DNA of 64,000 nt from Pochonia chlamydosporia 170. Its lineage: Eukaryota > Ascomycota > Sordariomycetes > Hypocreales > Clavicipitaceae. Both the position numbers and the translations under genes were made by a program. Positions 34,085-45,541 of this stretch are shown here, in pieces. The notes under the pieces were generated by a model. It worked only from the letters and a program-made list of their open reading frames with translations. It ran no database searches and had not been told where the DNA came from. The DNA lies in assembly GCF_001653235.2 (NCBI RefSeq), contig NW_019154062.1:62001-126000 (forward strand), given 5' to 3'. How positions within the stretch are numbered: the first letter of the stretch is position 1; the number at the start of each line of letters is the position of its first letter.

Positions 34085-35599
34085 ATGCGTCCCCGGCGCC
34101 GGCTGAAGCTCCGCTCCCGTACAGGATGCTCCCGATGCAGAGCCAGACATCAGAAATGCGATGAACACCGCCCGTCATGCACCCGCTGCGTTGAAGCTGG
34201 CTGTGACTGTGTCTACAGCGAGGGATTCGCCGGCTTGAAGCTACGAGCTGCTCATTTGGCGTCAAAGAGACCTACCATCTCGGCTGGCGTGCACGGGACG
34301 ACAAATGATCTCCCGCCGTTTCTTGACCCATCCCATTACACGCTTCTCATCTATCTCGTTGAAGAAGCTACATCCGCGATTTCTTGCCATGAGAGCATTC
34401 GATATGACACATCAAGCGCGCTACTGTGCGCTGGGTCAAACTATCCTTGCTTCCTCTACTCGGGCTTGGTCTTTGCGGCATTGCACAAAGTCTCTTTTCT
34501 GCGCTGTCCAGAAGCCATTCAGAGAGTTACCATGCAGATACTGGAACTACGAGCAAAGGCGCTATCAATGTTACAGATTGAATTGCAAAGTCAGAACAAA
34601 TCAGACGAAGAAGTCGTCATGGCCACAGCGCTGATGTTGGCGACCTGCGAGCTGCGATACAGCCCTCGACATCATACTTGGCGAAATCATTTTGAAGTCA
34701 CAAGAAGATTGATTGAGCAGAGACAGTCATCAAGGAAATCTCAACATGGTGACACGACTCTATCGCGCTTCATTGACAGGCGCTTCAACACGATACAGTT
34801 TCTGGTTTCTTTGCCAGCAACATGGGCCCCAAGAACTTCGCCCATGACGTTTGGAGACTGTTGTGAACTCATACCCTCGCTGCAAACCGTTGGGGAAATT
34901 GACGGCACAATGGCATTTTGCAGAGAGCTCCTGGATGTTTTTAGACTGGTTGGCAAAATTGAAGACATCAAGTATTGGTCCAGAAACGCAGGAGATCCTC
35001 CGGCGCTGATGGTGCTCGAGTATTGGAAGGACATTGCTTGGCAACTAGTTTCCATTGTCCTTCAAATGATGGAACGAGACATTGCCCAGCCACCGTTACT
35101 AGCTGCGGACCTTGGTGGAACTCCGTCCGCGCAAGACGTTGAGGAATACCGCGCGTTGAATACAATCGCACAACATGTGGCGTTGATATGTTTATACCAC
35201 CACAACATAGGCTTGGAGCATTGCCACCCGAATGTGACGAACTCTGTGAGCAGTATTGTTCAAATTGCGGCTGCCTTGACACAGCGTGTTGGGCTACATC
35301 CCTCGATATGCCTAACAACTGCGCTGTTTACTGCAGGCTGTGTGGCGGGAGAAGAACATCAAGGTGCAATAGCAGAGTTACTAGACGTCCAGTATCGGGT
35401 TACCAAGAGTCAGAATACGCAAGTAGGGTTGAAGTTGCTGAAGAAACTATGGGTTTCAGCGGGAGGCGAAACGAGCGCCGGGATGGCCTGGGATAACGAG
35501 GCTGGTAAGTATCATTTTTTTTTTGGAACTTATCTAGAGTAAAACTGACCTGTCATCGCATTCGTAGAGGAAATGCTGCAGGACTTTATTCCGTACTAG
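34085..35599 (+). CDS. Zn2Cys6 transcription factor, candidate regulator of the deiminase neighbourhood
   Basis: Exons 34085-35504 and 35568-35599 encode 483 residues; the 63-bp intron (GTAAGT..GTAG) replaces a read-through tail and adds the natural ending EEMLQDFIPY. The ATG at 34085 lies 14 codons before the first zinc Cys. The frame is open further upstream, but that stretch has no DNA-binding character. The zinc cluster uses Cys15, 18, 25, 32, 35 and 42 (GCSRCRARHQKC, then SCTRCVEAGCDC). A basic linker and a long helical C-terminal region follow, typical of the Fungal_trans_2 (PF11951) layout, with a TALMLATCELRYSPRHHTWRNH-like segment. Its position between the two deiminase genes suggests it regulates them; this is inference. 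Confidence 0.88.
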
Positions 35600-36595
35600 G
35601 CGGCGGAAGATAATCCTGATGGTCGTGAGAAGCGGCCACCTGAGACCTCGTTTCTTGGCCGTCTCCAAAAGCAGACTTGAGCTTCTTTGAACCGGTCTCT
35701 GAAGTTTCGTTTGGCCAGAACTAACCCAGCCGGAAAGCGCAGCCCGATTCAAAGTGGCCGTCAGGTCTTGTCAGCGACGTTCGGTTCGCGGCCTCCGCGG
35801 GCAGGATTGGATTGCTGGTGCTCGCATCCTGCAGGAGCGCGTGCTATTTAATTGAATGCTCGATCCAACGATCTGCTTGTGAGATATGTTTGGGTCTCCG
35901 CCCAATGAGTAGAGCTGCTGGCTATGGAAAAGGAGGCGACACGAGACAAGGATACGCCATGCATATATTGGCGGGCTCCAATGAGCGGTGATTGCGATCA
36001 AGGAATCGATCTACCCAGAAATGGAATGGCGGGGATAATGAACCACAGATTTGTTCCATGATTATCCGTGGCGGCAAGAAGTGTTGTCGGAGCGGTCTAT
36101 GTTTGGACTTGGTTGCATCCGAACATTAGCGTCGCTTCAGTACGACATCCCGCGGTGCATTATGCTGTTAGTGGCTTCTATTGACCTGAAAAGTCTCGGT
36201 AGTTTTGAAGGATGGTGGGTAGCTACACCCATTGGCATGTACATCCATATACTTAGCCTCATAGGTTTTGAAGGCTTTTGCAATTTCATGCTATTACTTG
36301 GACATTACCGAACGTGAAGTTCATGTAGACTGTCTGTCAGAACAAAAAAGCCTGCAGTTTGACAACTTCTTAGTACACTTGGTGGAGATTGGGAACATGA
36401 TCTGTTGTCAAGTATACCCAACATATGTCGGTGCTTATGAGCATTCCAAGAAACATCCTGGACGCAGATTAAACACATTTGACCGTCTCGCGGACCACAG
36501 AGCCAGTGCTTCGGTAAAAGTAAACAAACGAAATGATTCTATTCATACAGGTAAAGAATGAAAAAAGTGCACTTTTGGCGAACAGACTATCTGGC
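35600..36595. other. Intergenic between convergent genes
   Basis: No gene is recognised; short open frames only. This is the 3' flank of the regulator and of deiminase 2. Confidence 0.55.
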
Positions 36596-37714
36596 CTAAT
36601 TTTTGGGAACCGGAACTTCCTGAGTCGAACAGTGAATTCCGCCACCGAGGAACGGCAAATCCTCAATATACACAGGCTCAACTTCTCGGTCCTTGTACAA
36701 CCCACGAATAGTCTTCAGGGCAGCCGCATCCGCCTTCTTATCACCAAACTGCGGAAAAATAACACCACCATTAACCAACAAGTAGTTGACGTAATTGTAT
36801 GCTGGGGAATCCTGCTCGCCCGACTCAATATCTTTGAGGATCTTGGGATCCATACCGACGGCGTACATATCTGCTTCCGTTATCTCCGTGATTTTAAGCT
36901 GTCGCCCCTTGGCATCAGTAGCATTGTAGAGAATGTCGTAGGCTTCGTCGTAGATCTTGGTCCAAACACTATCATCCAGCTTGCTAGGTTTGCTGAGAAC
37001 AACGTGCCCAGGTGACACGAAGCGGGCTAGGCCATCGATATGGCCATCTGTAACTTCTAGCCCTTTTCGTCCTGGAATCCAGATAAATTTTTCGATGCCA
37101 AGAGTGCGGCGCAGCTCGGCCTCAACGTCTTGACGGCTCTTGCCCGGATTACGGTTATCAATGAGGATGGAACTCTCGGTGATAACCAGAGTTCCTTCAC
37201 CGTCAACTTCGAGGGAACCTCCCTCAGTCACAAGCGATGATTTAGTTCCCGGAGTGTGCATGTCGTAGAGTATCTTCGCAGCCAGGGATAGGCATTGCCC
37301 AACCGGGTACTTATTTCCCCAGCCGTTGAAATTGAAGTCCACGCCATACAACTTGGCGTCATTGTCGTCATCGTTGACAACGAAAGTAGGTGCCATGTCG
37401 CGCATCCATAGGTCGAGCTTGGGATAGCCCTGAATGGCTTTGACGTGTATTTTGCCAGACGAATTCTTGAATCTAGTTTCTGCTTCTTCGTAACGGTCTT
37501 CGGTGACGAGGAGGGTTACAGGCTCGAACAGTGCGACGGACTCAGCTATCGCTGAGACATCCCTTGTTGCGGAATCCAAGTCTGACTTGCCTTCGTAGGC
37601 ATCGTTTTCGGCAGATGGCCACGCCATGATGACTTGTGACTGCTTCTCCCATTCAGCGGGACGGAAGAAGGCGGCAGTGACGGCATTTGCCATGATCACT
37701 GTGCGGAAGAGCAT
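36596..37714 (-). CDS. Agmatine deiminase / peptidyl-arginine deiminase (PAD) family enzyme 2
   Basis: A single exon for 372 residues from the first ATG (37714); a second ATG at 37693 would remove seven residues and is also plausible. The order matches PF04371: AFFRPAEWEKQSQVIMAWPS, LWMRDMAPTFVV, VDFNFNGWGNKYP, VTEGGSLEVDGEGTLVITES, IDNRNPG, VTDGHIDGLARF and GGGIHCSTQEVP with nucleophile Cys362. All expected catalytic residues are present. It shares the family order with deiminase 1 but has insertions and low overall similarity, so the pair is an old duplication or two separate acquisitions. The N-terminal MLFRTVIMANAVTAAFF is hydrophobic but too short and unpolarised for a clear signal peptide. 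The likely reaction is agmatine to N-carbamoylputrescine plus ammonia. Confidence 0.9.
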   Translation of the reverse strand: MLFRTVIMANAVTAAFFRPAEWEKQSQVIMAWPSAENDAYEGKSDLDSATRDVSAIAESVALFEPVTLLVTEDRYEEAETRFKNSSGKIHVKAIQGYPKLDLWMRDMAPTFVVNDDDNDAKLYGVDFNFNGWGNKYPVGQCLSLAAKILYDMHTPGTKSSLVTEGGSLEVDGEGTLVITESSILIDNRNPGKSRQDVEAELRRTLGIEKFIWIPGRKGLEVTDGHIDGLARFVSPGHVVLSKPSKLDDSVWTKIYDEAYDILYNATDAKGRQLKITEITEADMYAVGMDPKILKDIESGEQDSPAYNYVNYLLVNGGVIFPQFGDKKADAAALKTIRGLYKDREVEPVYIEDLPFLGGGIHCSTQEVPVPKN

Positions 37715-39359
37715 GGTGCGCAGAATAGAATGTAGAGCAGGTAAAACAAAGGGATAGAATAGCTGCAAAGCTAGATGATGTTGAAGCTGGAAAGCTACTC
37801 GGCATCTAAGTTCGAGATGCCGATGTCTACTTTATATCTAATCAAAATAATTGACAACTCTATCTGAAGCGCCCGTACAGAGAAAGTCAGTGTTGATAGA
37901 AAGCCCACAGTAAACAAAGTTTTCTGGGTTCGGTCGTTGCTCCGTTGGGCTGAGCCACGACAGCGCCATAGTGGTGACGGGTGTCTTCACTTGGCAATGG
38001 CTTAGCTTGAAAGTTCTGAGAGAAGATCGGCCTTAAGATTCTGATTCAGGAAAGTGCATCTCGGTCTCTATCCGCTCAATTGTAAGCGACATTGCGACCA
38101 TCTTTCACGATGCGCTCAACTCGGGCAACTTCAGCTGACTTCGAGTCATGTTTATTTGGTTCTACACGTCATCTCATCTGAAGCACAATTCTACTCCCGC
38201 TACGGAGCGACGAGTATGAGAGTTGAAGACCATTACAAGATTGTGATTAAGATAGATACCGAAATTGATTGTCTCACTCATGGGGTAGCCCATGCTCCTT
38301 GAGACCCAGGTAGCACGCGACTTAGTCCGGGACATGGAGAACCTCTGCCTGTTTGATTTACAGATTAGTGCCTCACAATGTCCAATGAACCATTTCCTGA
38401 TCTTGCCGATGTCCAGAAGGTCAGGTCAGGTCAATATCGCGTTTCATCCGGCCCCGCGATATCTCAGTAGGGCTGGCTGGCTGATCGCCGAGACGAACCA
38501 GGGGTCGCATGCGGCATGCCAATTCCACGGAAAACAGATTGGTGAAGCTTGGCTTTCCAGATGGCAGTCCAAACCAATGAAAACCGCAGTGAATCTGCAC
38601 GACATGCCGATCAGACAAGGGTCTGGTTTGCTCGCAGCTTGGAAGCCTCACAGTCGTTCAACTCAATGTGACCAAACAGAGCTGGACTTCAGGTCGGCGG
38701 CCTCTGCTCGAAGCCACTGCCATGAAACATCCCCACAAATGAAGGCGTTCGGCACTTTATTTCTTGGTCTTGGCCGGGGCAAGCTGCTGGATTTGGATAT
38801 TGCGGCGGCACAGCCAGCAAACTAGCAGATGGCTGTCGTAAACGCATCTCATTGGTCGATATCTCGAAACTCCCTCCCAGACACATGGTGACAGGGTCAA
38901 AAGTGCGGTGCTTGTCTTATGGAGTCGATTAAACTAAGCGAGGATAGCCGCACGAGGTTGATTCATAACATTTAACTATCGGAAAGAGTTATGATTTGAC
39001 AAGAGCGACAACTCGCCACGGGGAAATCCGGAATCGAGTATTCATGTGTGGCGTGAAGTTTGTCGCGTGTGAGTGTTTGCGGAGGTGATATCTGCATGAA
39101 ACAACTCCTGATGGACATTTACCTTGTAAGAAGCTGAATGATAGTCAACAAACTCAACGTTGTTTCTGCATCAAGGTGCAACCGAAAGGGAGGTTTGACA
39201 TGCACCAACTCGCAAAACACTAACAGGAGGTGTAAGTCTGTATCCCAAGCCGCATATTGTATTAAAAGGGGAATGTGTGCTCAGTCACTTGGCGCTACTA
39301 CATGACCACCTCAACATCTCGAGAATCAACAACACCGCAAGCCTATTTCTGCTCAAAAA
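37715..39359. promoter_or_regulatory. Divergent intergenic region, deiminase 2 / MFS transporter
   Basis: This 1.6-kb region lies upstream of both genes. It contains small open frames (for example 38292-38825, plus) that lack family features. No clear TATA or repeat was found beyond ordinary AT patches. Confidence 0.4.
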
Positions 39360-41033
39360 ATGGATCAACCATCATCTGTATCCGGAGAGACCCATCCGAA
39401 TCAAGACCCTCCTGGTACACTACGACTGTATTCTCGCGCTGCAAATGAAGAATACGAAGACATTGTACTCATCCCGCCGCCAACTAATTCACCAAACGAC
39501 CCCCTGAGATGGTCCAACTGGAGAAAATACTGGTTCACTGCAGCCTTGATTATCCTCACTGGGCTCGTTTCCGGACTTTCAATGTGCTCGGGGTCGGCAT
39601 CCTTCGCCCTCACCCAGGAACTAGGCATATCAAGTAATGCTTACAACATATCGATTGCATTGCTGTACATAGGAACCGGGACGGGAGCGTACCTCATGGC
39701 CCCAATGGCAAGGCTGATTGGCTGCAAACTCTGCTACATTATCTGTGTGGTATTCGGCATCTTGGGATCGGTCATGTTCTCCATGGTCCAAGACACGGGG
39801 CTGTTGATCGCTTCTCAGCTCTTCATCGGCGTCGCTTTGTCATGTGCCGGCGCCATGGTGCAGCACTCATTAAGCGACATTTATTATGAGCACCAGCGCG
39901 GCGCTGCCATCGGATTGTATGTCCTCGCTATATCTGGGGGCTCGTTCATGGGCCCTTTGATAGCTGGTTTTATCGTTGACAATGCTGCGCTTGGGTGGCG
40001 ATGGATAGGTTGGCTGGGTGCTATTTGCTCTGGTGCGGTCTTATTTCTCGTGCTATTTACGTTGGAAAGTACGTCGTTTGACCGGATGTATCACCTTCAT
40101 CAAGAAGAAGTAGTGTTGGACACGAAACTTAAACCAATACTATCGGGAAAGACGGACGTGACTGCCGATCACAACGAACACCAGACCAGTGAATCCATCG
40201 ACGATGGAAAGAAGTCTCTCAGACAGCGGTATGCTTTAATCACGACTTTGGCAACGCAAAAGGGGAAAATACGCCGCAAATACGCGTACAGTTTATACCA
40301 CACACCCCAGTGTTTCGTCTTACCAGCCGTCATATTCGCCGGGATACAATGGGGCGCACAGCTGTCCTACCTGTCCTTCTATCTGACGGTCGAAAACATA
40401 AACTACTTTCAACCCCCATGGAGCTATGGCAATGTAGCCGTGGCTTTAATGTGCGTCCCTTGTCTGATTGGTCTTGTCTTGGGTATTATATATGCCATAT
40501 TCTTCGGGTCCTTTTTCATCAGATGGAGGGCAAAGCGAAACGAGGGCGTATTCGAAGCTGAGTACATTTTGTGGCTTATCCTCCCTAACTCGTTAATCGG
40601 GTCCGCTGGACTCCTACTATTTGGAATTGGGACAGAAAGGCAATGGAGTTGGCCGATTATTTACTTTGGGCTGGGTCTCATTGGGTTCAACTGGGGATGT
40701 GCCGGAGACATCAGCATATCGTACATGCAAATGGCCTATCCTGAGGCTATTCTGGAATGCATGGTTGGCGTTGCTGTGATTAACAACACTTTTGGTTGCG
40801 TTTTCACTTTTGCAGCAGGTACGTATTTTCTTCTGATCAAGTGTTGGGAAGTCGTGCTAAGATATTTAGGGCCATGGCTCGAGGGCCAAACACTTACGCA
40901 GGTCTTTGTGGCTCTTGCAGTCATCAATTTTGTAATCACCATAGCAGCTGCGCCTATGATTTATTGGGGCAAAATGTTGCGCTGGAAGTCACTTTCTCGG
41001 TACAAGGCCTTTTGCTCTGGAATAGCATCATGA
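39360..41033 (+). CDS. MFS transporter, DHA1 drug/polyamine:H+ antiporter type
   Basis: I read two exons, 39360-40818 and 40870-41033, giving 540 residues. The 51-bp intron starts GTACGT, has a GTGCTAAG branch and ends TTTAG; because it is a multiple of three with no stop, the unspliced frame also stays open (557 residues). Splicing gives FAAGPWLEGQTL, a better fit to the family. There are twelve predicted helices, a cytosolic N-terminus with NDPLRWSNWRKYW, the segment typical of DHA1 carriers just before helix 1, and a large charged central loop (about residues 240-315). DHA1 members export drugs or import polyamines (for example yeast Hol1). Next to two agmatine-deiminase-family genes, transport of a polyamine or guanidino compound is an attractive guess only. 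Confidence 0.88.
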   Translation: MDQPSSVSGETHPNQDPPGTLRLYSRAANEEYEDIVLIPPPTNSPNDPLRWSNWRKYWFTAALIILTGLVSGLSMCSGSASFALTQELGISSNAYNISIALLYIGTGTGAYLMAPMARLIGCKLCYIICVVFGILGSVMFSMVQDTGLLIASQLFIGVALSCAGAMVQHSLSDIYYEHQRGAAIGLYVLAISGGSFMGPLIAGFIVDNAALGWRWIGWLGAICSGAVLFLVLFTLESTSFDRMYHLHQEEVVLDTKLKPILSGKTDVTADHNEHQTSESIDDGKKSLRQRYALITTLATQKGKIRRKYAYSLYHTPQCFVLPAVIFAGIQWGAQLSYLSFYLTVENINYFQPPWSYGNVAVALMCVPCLIGLVLGIIYAIFFGSFFIRWRAKRNEGVFEAEYILWLILPNSLIGSAGLLLFGIGTERQWSWPIIYFGLGLIGFNWGCAGDISISYMQMAYPEAILECMVGVAVINNTFGCVFTFAAGTYFLLIKCWEVVLRYLGPWLEGQTLTQVFVALAVINFVITIAAAPMIYWGKMLRWKSLSRYKAFCSGIAS

Positions 41034-41398
41034 CTTTGTCATGTCTATGGGGCCGAGATATGGTGGCTGAAGTAGGCAGTAGATAGAAGGCATTGGAGGT
41101 TGGCAATTTATAGTTCAGACCTTTACCTTATTATTTATTTGGTCCCTGGCTCAGGGCAATGCTTTTATTCTCGACTGAGATCTGCATTTGATGAACTGTA
41201 ATGCACTGAACAAACTGGTAGTTGAGATAAACTGAAACTCAGTTTGGAGTGGTTCACCTACACAAAGTTGGTATGTTTAGGATCTGCAACACCAAAAAAG
41301 GATGAAAAAAAAAAAAGAAAAACGAGAAAAAAGGAATCCCTGGTCTGCAATTGACCAAGTACAGTCGCGACTAGACGCAAAAAAAGAATGGAAGGAAA
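41034..41398. other. Intergenic; MFS 3' flank and tRNA terminator
   Basis: The run of seven A at 41379-41385 is, on the minus strand, a T7 stretch 14 bases past the tRNA-Ala 3' end, a normal RNA polymerase III terminator. A longer A-rich patch lies at 41295-41330. Confidence 0.6.
41379..41385 (-). terminator. RNA polymerase III T-run terminator of tRNA-Ala
   Basis: Seven consecutive T on the minus strand, 14 bases downstream of the mature tRNA end. Confidence 0.7.
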
Positions 41399-41471
41399 TG
41401 GAGAAACGGGGAATTGAACCCCGGACCTTTCGCATGCAAAGCGAACGTGATAACCCCTACACTATTTCCCC
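41399..41471 (-). tRNA. tRNA-Ala (anticodon UGC)
   Basis: A 73-base cloverleaf without intron. The acceptor stem is GGGGAAA/TTTCTCC, and it includes the G3:U70 pair that identifies alanine tRNA. The anticodon stem is TTCGC/GCGAA with loop TTTGCAT, so the anticodon is TGC. The T-arm is CGGGG TTCAATT CCCCG. The D-arm is closed by GTG/CAC. The discriminator base is A. Confidence 0.97.
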
Positions 41472-44443
41472 TGCCGTTGTAATGCACAGAATTATTTGTG
41501 CTTAAGAGCTAAAGTGTGGGGCCTTTAGACATGCATGCATAACATGCAAAACTTCCCAGCAAGACTCTCGGACATGTTTGCCAATTGGCCCAAGAATTTC
41601 CGCGGATAGGATATCTGGTAATAAACTTTTGCGAAATGCTCTTTTCCGGGTAATAAATCCTTAAATTTTAGACTGTTGGTTTACGAATCAGCGACGGCAT
41701 TCCCTATGTTGCGCTGTTCCACATGGCAGGTAGACTGAATGGCAGCTGTGGTGGGTAAACTCAGTATTCCGTGTTGCTTTGTAACAGGTTTCTTACATAA
41801 TAACGTGTGTTATTAGTGTCAGAGTTAACTTTCCTATTTTATGGGACTACATCGGGGTCAAACGCATGGTTAACAAACTCCATCGCATATCACGTACCCT
41901 ACTATCGTCAGCCAAGGCCGTAACTGAGTTACAATACAAATAACGCTCTAATTTCAGCTACACATTCTTGCCCTTTGGACTGGATATGTAGCTATTGTCA
42001 CTTGCCTTGGCAAAGTAACGGGTGTTTGAAGTATTTTACTCTATTAACCCCCTTCTTGACGCCCACAGGGATGTCTCTAAACGAGTAAACCTTATTGGTC
42101 TTGTTGGTCTAACCGGTCTGATGGCCTTGTGAGACCAAAGTGGCTTGCTAGACCAGGCCTGTCGGATAAAGCTGCCTCTGTTGCATAAACAAGCAGACTT
42201 AACGTAATTGCTAGATGTCATGAAATCTAGATATCTCAAGTTTCATCAAGTGGCTGGGCAGCCGTCTAAACTAATATAAAGGACATGAACCCTTTTGTGA
42301 GGATAGAAGAATTCTGCTACGTGGTTTACAACCACTGGGCAGGAAGCACGCCACGGCCGTGTAAGCCAAGGCGGAGGCGAGGGCGCAAGCCGAGTCAGTA
42401 ATCATGGGTGGACTTGACATGTTCGAGTCAAGGCTACAGAGCAAGGCTTCCCTGAATGTACGACATACGAATCGCATGTCAGCGTAGTACAGACTCTATG
42501 TAGAGGTAAAGACTAGAAGGGAAGCGAATCGGATCTTATTTCCAGCTTCTAATATCTTAGTAGGCGTCACATAGTGGGAGTTTGTATCGGTTATAACGGA
42601 TAATACTCGTACGCTACGGCTAGCCATGTGAAGACCAAATTCTCAACTCCATGCTCTTGATTGTGGTATATACATGCATACAGCTTGCGGCCAGTGGGGC
42701 ATCTGCGGCTCTGATCTGTAGTACATACGTGTCACACTCCGTTGGGTTGTAAATCGTTACGTGGCTTGATGGCGTACAATTCCTGTCAGTGATTCTCATG
42801 TCCAACCGCTGGCACTGCAATCTAATTAGTTCTCAAAGTTCATGTCTGTTCAACCTCATCTACTCTAAAAAGAAAAGAGAGGATATTATTCTTTCCAATT
42901 GGTAGCCAGTATGTATGTAAATGTAATACCCAACACAGCTTCCGCCTTGGAGGCAACGTTCAAGAAGTTTGCAGTCGAGTCGTGGGCTCTTACCGCACTT
43001 GCCATCCTCTCCTGCGTGTAAAGAACGTCAACATGCGGTGCTAAGGGCTGTTAGCCTAAGAAGCTTTTATCTATCTATATGATATGTTATTACCTTGTCC
43101 GAGTTGGAGTGGTAATCCCAGCGCCACCTTCGTCCTAGGATCTCGGCTGTAGCCATGTCACCTCTGCCACGGTGTGTCACTGGACTGTCAAGTAGTAGAC
43201 AAGCCACCACGTTTGGTTACGTGGCATCAGACCTAAAATGTCTTCAATTGATACCCTAACCCCGATAATGCCGCATGTTCTTCCATACAGAGACGGTCGG
43301 CCTGGCCAGGAAGCCTGAGGAGGATCGGTTGGATACACGGTGCGTTTCCAATGTCCACAATCGGGTAACTGTGGTATATTGTGTCCTCAAAGGCTCTGAA
43401 TCTGTTGCTTGATCGTCTGTGTCTTGTCAGCGTGTCTTCTCTAAAGGAAGCTTCTGTTCTAACCTATCCCTCAGGCACCTTTGTTAGATTGGCGGGAATT
43501 ATGCGGCCAAAGCAGCGTAAATTCATACTGTGGCAGTGGTGTTACGGTCTGGTCCGCCAACTGTGACGCCATAGGGCAAAATGAGCGACCAATAATCGCA
43601 TTTGCAGCCGTTATTGGGCGATGATCAACATCTCTAGGGGCTCGGATCGTGCAGCATGTAACAAATGGCTGTCTGGGCGAAGGGTCAAGTAGCAAAGGAC
43701 TTCCCCGCTCACAGGAAATGGAAGAAAAAGGAAGGATAACAACAAGATCATCAGTTTGTGAATGAATGATATAATAATTCACCAAAATCCACCAGTCATG
43801 AGCCAAGTGAGGCAAACTACCAATGCTCCAAGCGCCACAACATATGCCTCTAAGAGTCAAGGCTGTTGCCTCTAACTGTCAAGGCTGTTGCCTCTAACTG
43901 TCAAGGCTGTTGCCTCTAAGAGTCAAGGATGTTCCGTCGAGTGAGATCTTGTTTTTAGTTTACAACCCAGTTGGCAGAAAGAATACCACCCTTTACAAAC
44001 ACCACGTATAATTACGTCATATGGCAGCCGGTGTCTGGGTATGTGTCAGTTCGCTGGCTTTAAACCTTCGGGTCCAGGCTCCGGACTAATGAATGACGCC
44101 TCCCTTTGAGTACTCTGTATACAGTAAGTACCACATTTTAGTTTAAGTAGACTCCGTAGTACAGGGGCCGATTAGATAGGAAGCAAATCGCATTTCATTC
44201 TCGGCCTTCAATGTCTTACTGGGTGCGGCAAGCCACCAGACATCTCCCAACCTAGGCGCCATTATATGATACTCCAGCAACGGATATTAGTATTACAGAA
44301 TAATAAATCTAGCCATAGTTGATTACTTATTAGAAGGGTACAAATAAAGTAAGATCCCCCGAACAATCGTTCATAAAGGCCCACTTCTCTTAGATCGAAA
44401 ACTTAACCATCTTTGGAATTTGTTAATCCAGCTACAAACTATT
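41472..44443. other. Intergenic, about 3 kb, AT-moderate, no gene recognised
   Basis: Scattered short open frames only. It contains the four-copy 22-bp tandem repeat listed separately. The last 100 bases are the leader of the membrane-protein gene. Confidence 0.55.
43846..43933. repeat. Tandem repeat, four copies of 22 bp
   Basis: The unit is GCCTCTAA(GA/CT)GTCAAGG(C/A)TGTT. Copies start at 43846, 43868, 43890 and 43912. Copies 2 and 3 are identical (CT variant), while copies 1 and 4 carry the GA variant; copy 4 also has one extra change. There are no gaps between copies. Confidence 0.95.
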
Positions 44444-45541
44444 ATGGCATATGGTACGACTACCGACTTAGTGCCTTACTTTGATACAAGCTGGGCTGTT
44501 CTTAGTACTATTGGAATATGCCTTGTTTTTATTGGCGTTATGGTTGCTGGTATCAGGGGCAAAGTTTCTGCCCTTATCCTTGTGCCGATCGTTGTCTCTG
44601 CTGGGTGTGCTGTAGGTAACGGAGTGCACTACTACGAGGCGTTTCTCGAGTGCCCTCCCATCAATCAAGCAGTTGCTTTAGTCTCTGCGGACATTGCATA
44701 CACGGTAAGTGCGATGTTAACATTGCGGGTAATATACTCGACTAACACATGGTCTCCTTGGCCTTCTTTAACAGATCCAAGAAGCTGGACTCCCCTTCTA
44801 CGGATACATAATCCTAACCGGCTTTCTTGCTGGTAGCAGCCGTATTATCTTTTTAACTCTATTCTGGTCGCTTATGGTCGTTATTCTAGCGATTCGCACA
44901 GCTATTATAGTGATTAACGTGCGAGTTATACTCAACCGCCACCTCTCTCTAGCTCTCTATTCCACTATTATTAGCCGCTTACACATAGGCTACTTCCTAC
45001 CCATTGCGATTACTGAGAGCATAAGCGCTATATTCCTGCTTAAGACGTTCCGATCCACGCTTCAGCAATCAACATCATGCGGGCTAAGGGGCGGTAAACT
45101 ATTTCGCCATCTTATGCGCAGCACTGAGATTCGCGTCGCCACGCTGGCCCTTGTCGGCATTGCACGTACTATAACATTCTCGTTTAATATGATTGGAAAT
45201 AACTCACCGGTATCAAAGCAGCTTGATACATTTGTATACTCAGTCGGGGCTCTGTTCCCTATCGTTTTGTTGTGAGTCTGTTCTCTACTTTTTATATAAT
45301 CACGGTCTGCTAATGTAGCGATTTGTCCAAAAGCATCGATATTATCGCTACGCGCCAAGCGTACGACGACGACAGCAACGTACGATGCAATACGTTTGGT
45401 GGCCCTGCAGCAGTGGACCAAGCTGCTGGGAGTTCGGACCGTCCGGCGACGAAGAGCACCTGCGAGCACCATGAAGACGAAATCTTCGCCTCGCGACACG
45501 TCATGCGCAATGACGAGGTGTTGCGACAGCAAGCTGTCTAG
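44444..45541 (+). CDS. Hypothetical multi-pass membrane protein
   Basis: Three exons (44444-44704, 44775-45271, 45319-45541) give 326 residues; both introns (70 and 47 bp) are GT-AG and phases close. There are about seven hydrophobic segments: two before the first intron, then YGYIILTGFLAG, a long FLTLFWSLMVVILAI stretch, HIGYFLPIAITESISAIFLL, VATLALVGIARTITF and a final VYSVGALFPIVLLF. The 75-residue C-terminal tail is hydrophilic, acidic and Cys-containing (STCEHHEDE), probably cytosolic. The seven-helix layout recalls fungal orphan receptors, but there is no CFEM domain and no diagnostic motif, so no family is assigned. The ATG at 44444 is the first in frame. Confidence 0.7.

Noticed and set aside
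38292..38825. 177-codon plus-strand open frame between deiminase 2 and the MFS gene
   Set aside because: No hydrophobic, catalytic or repeat pattern, and no intron-extended continuation.
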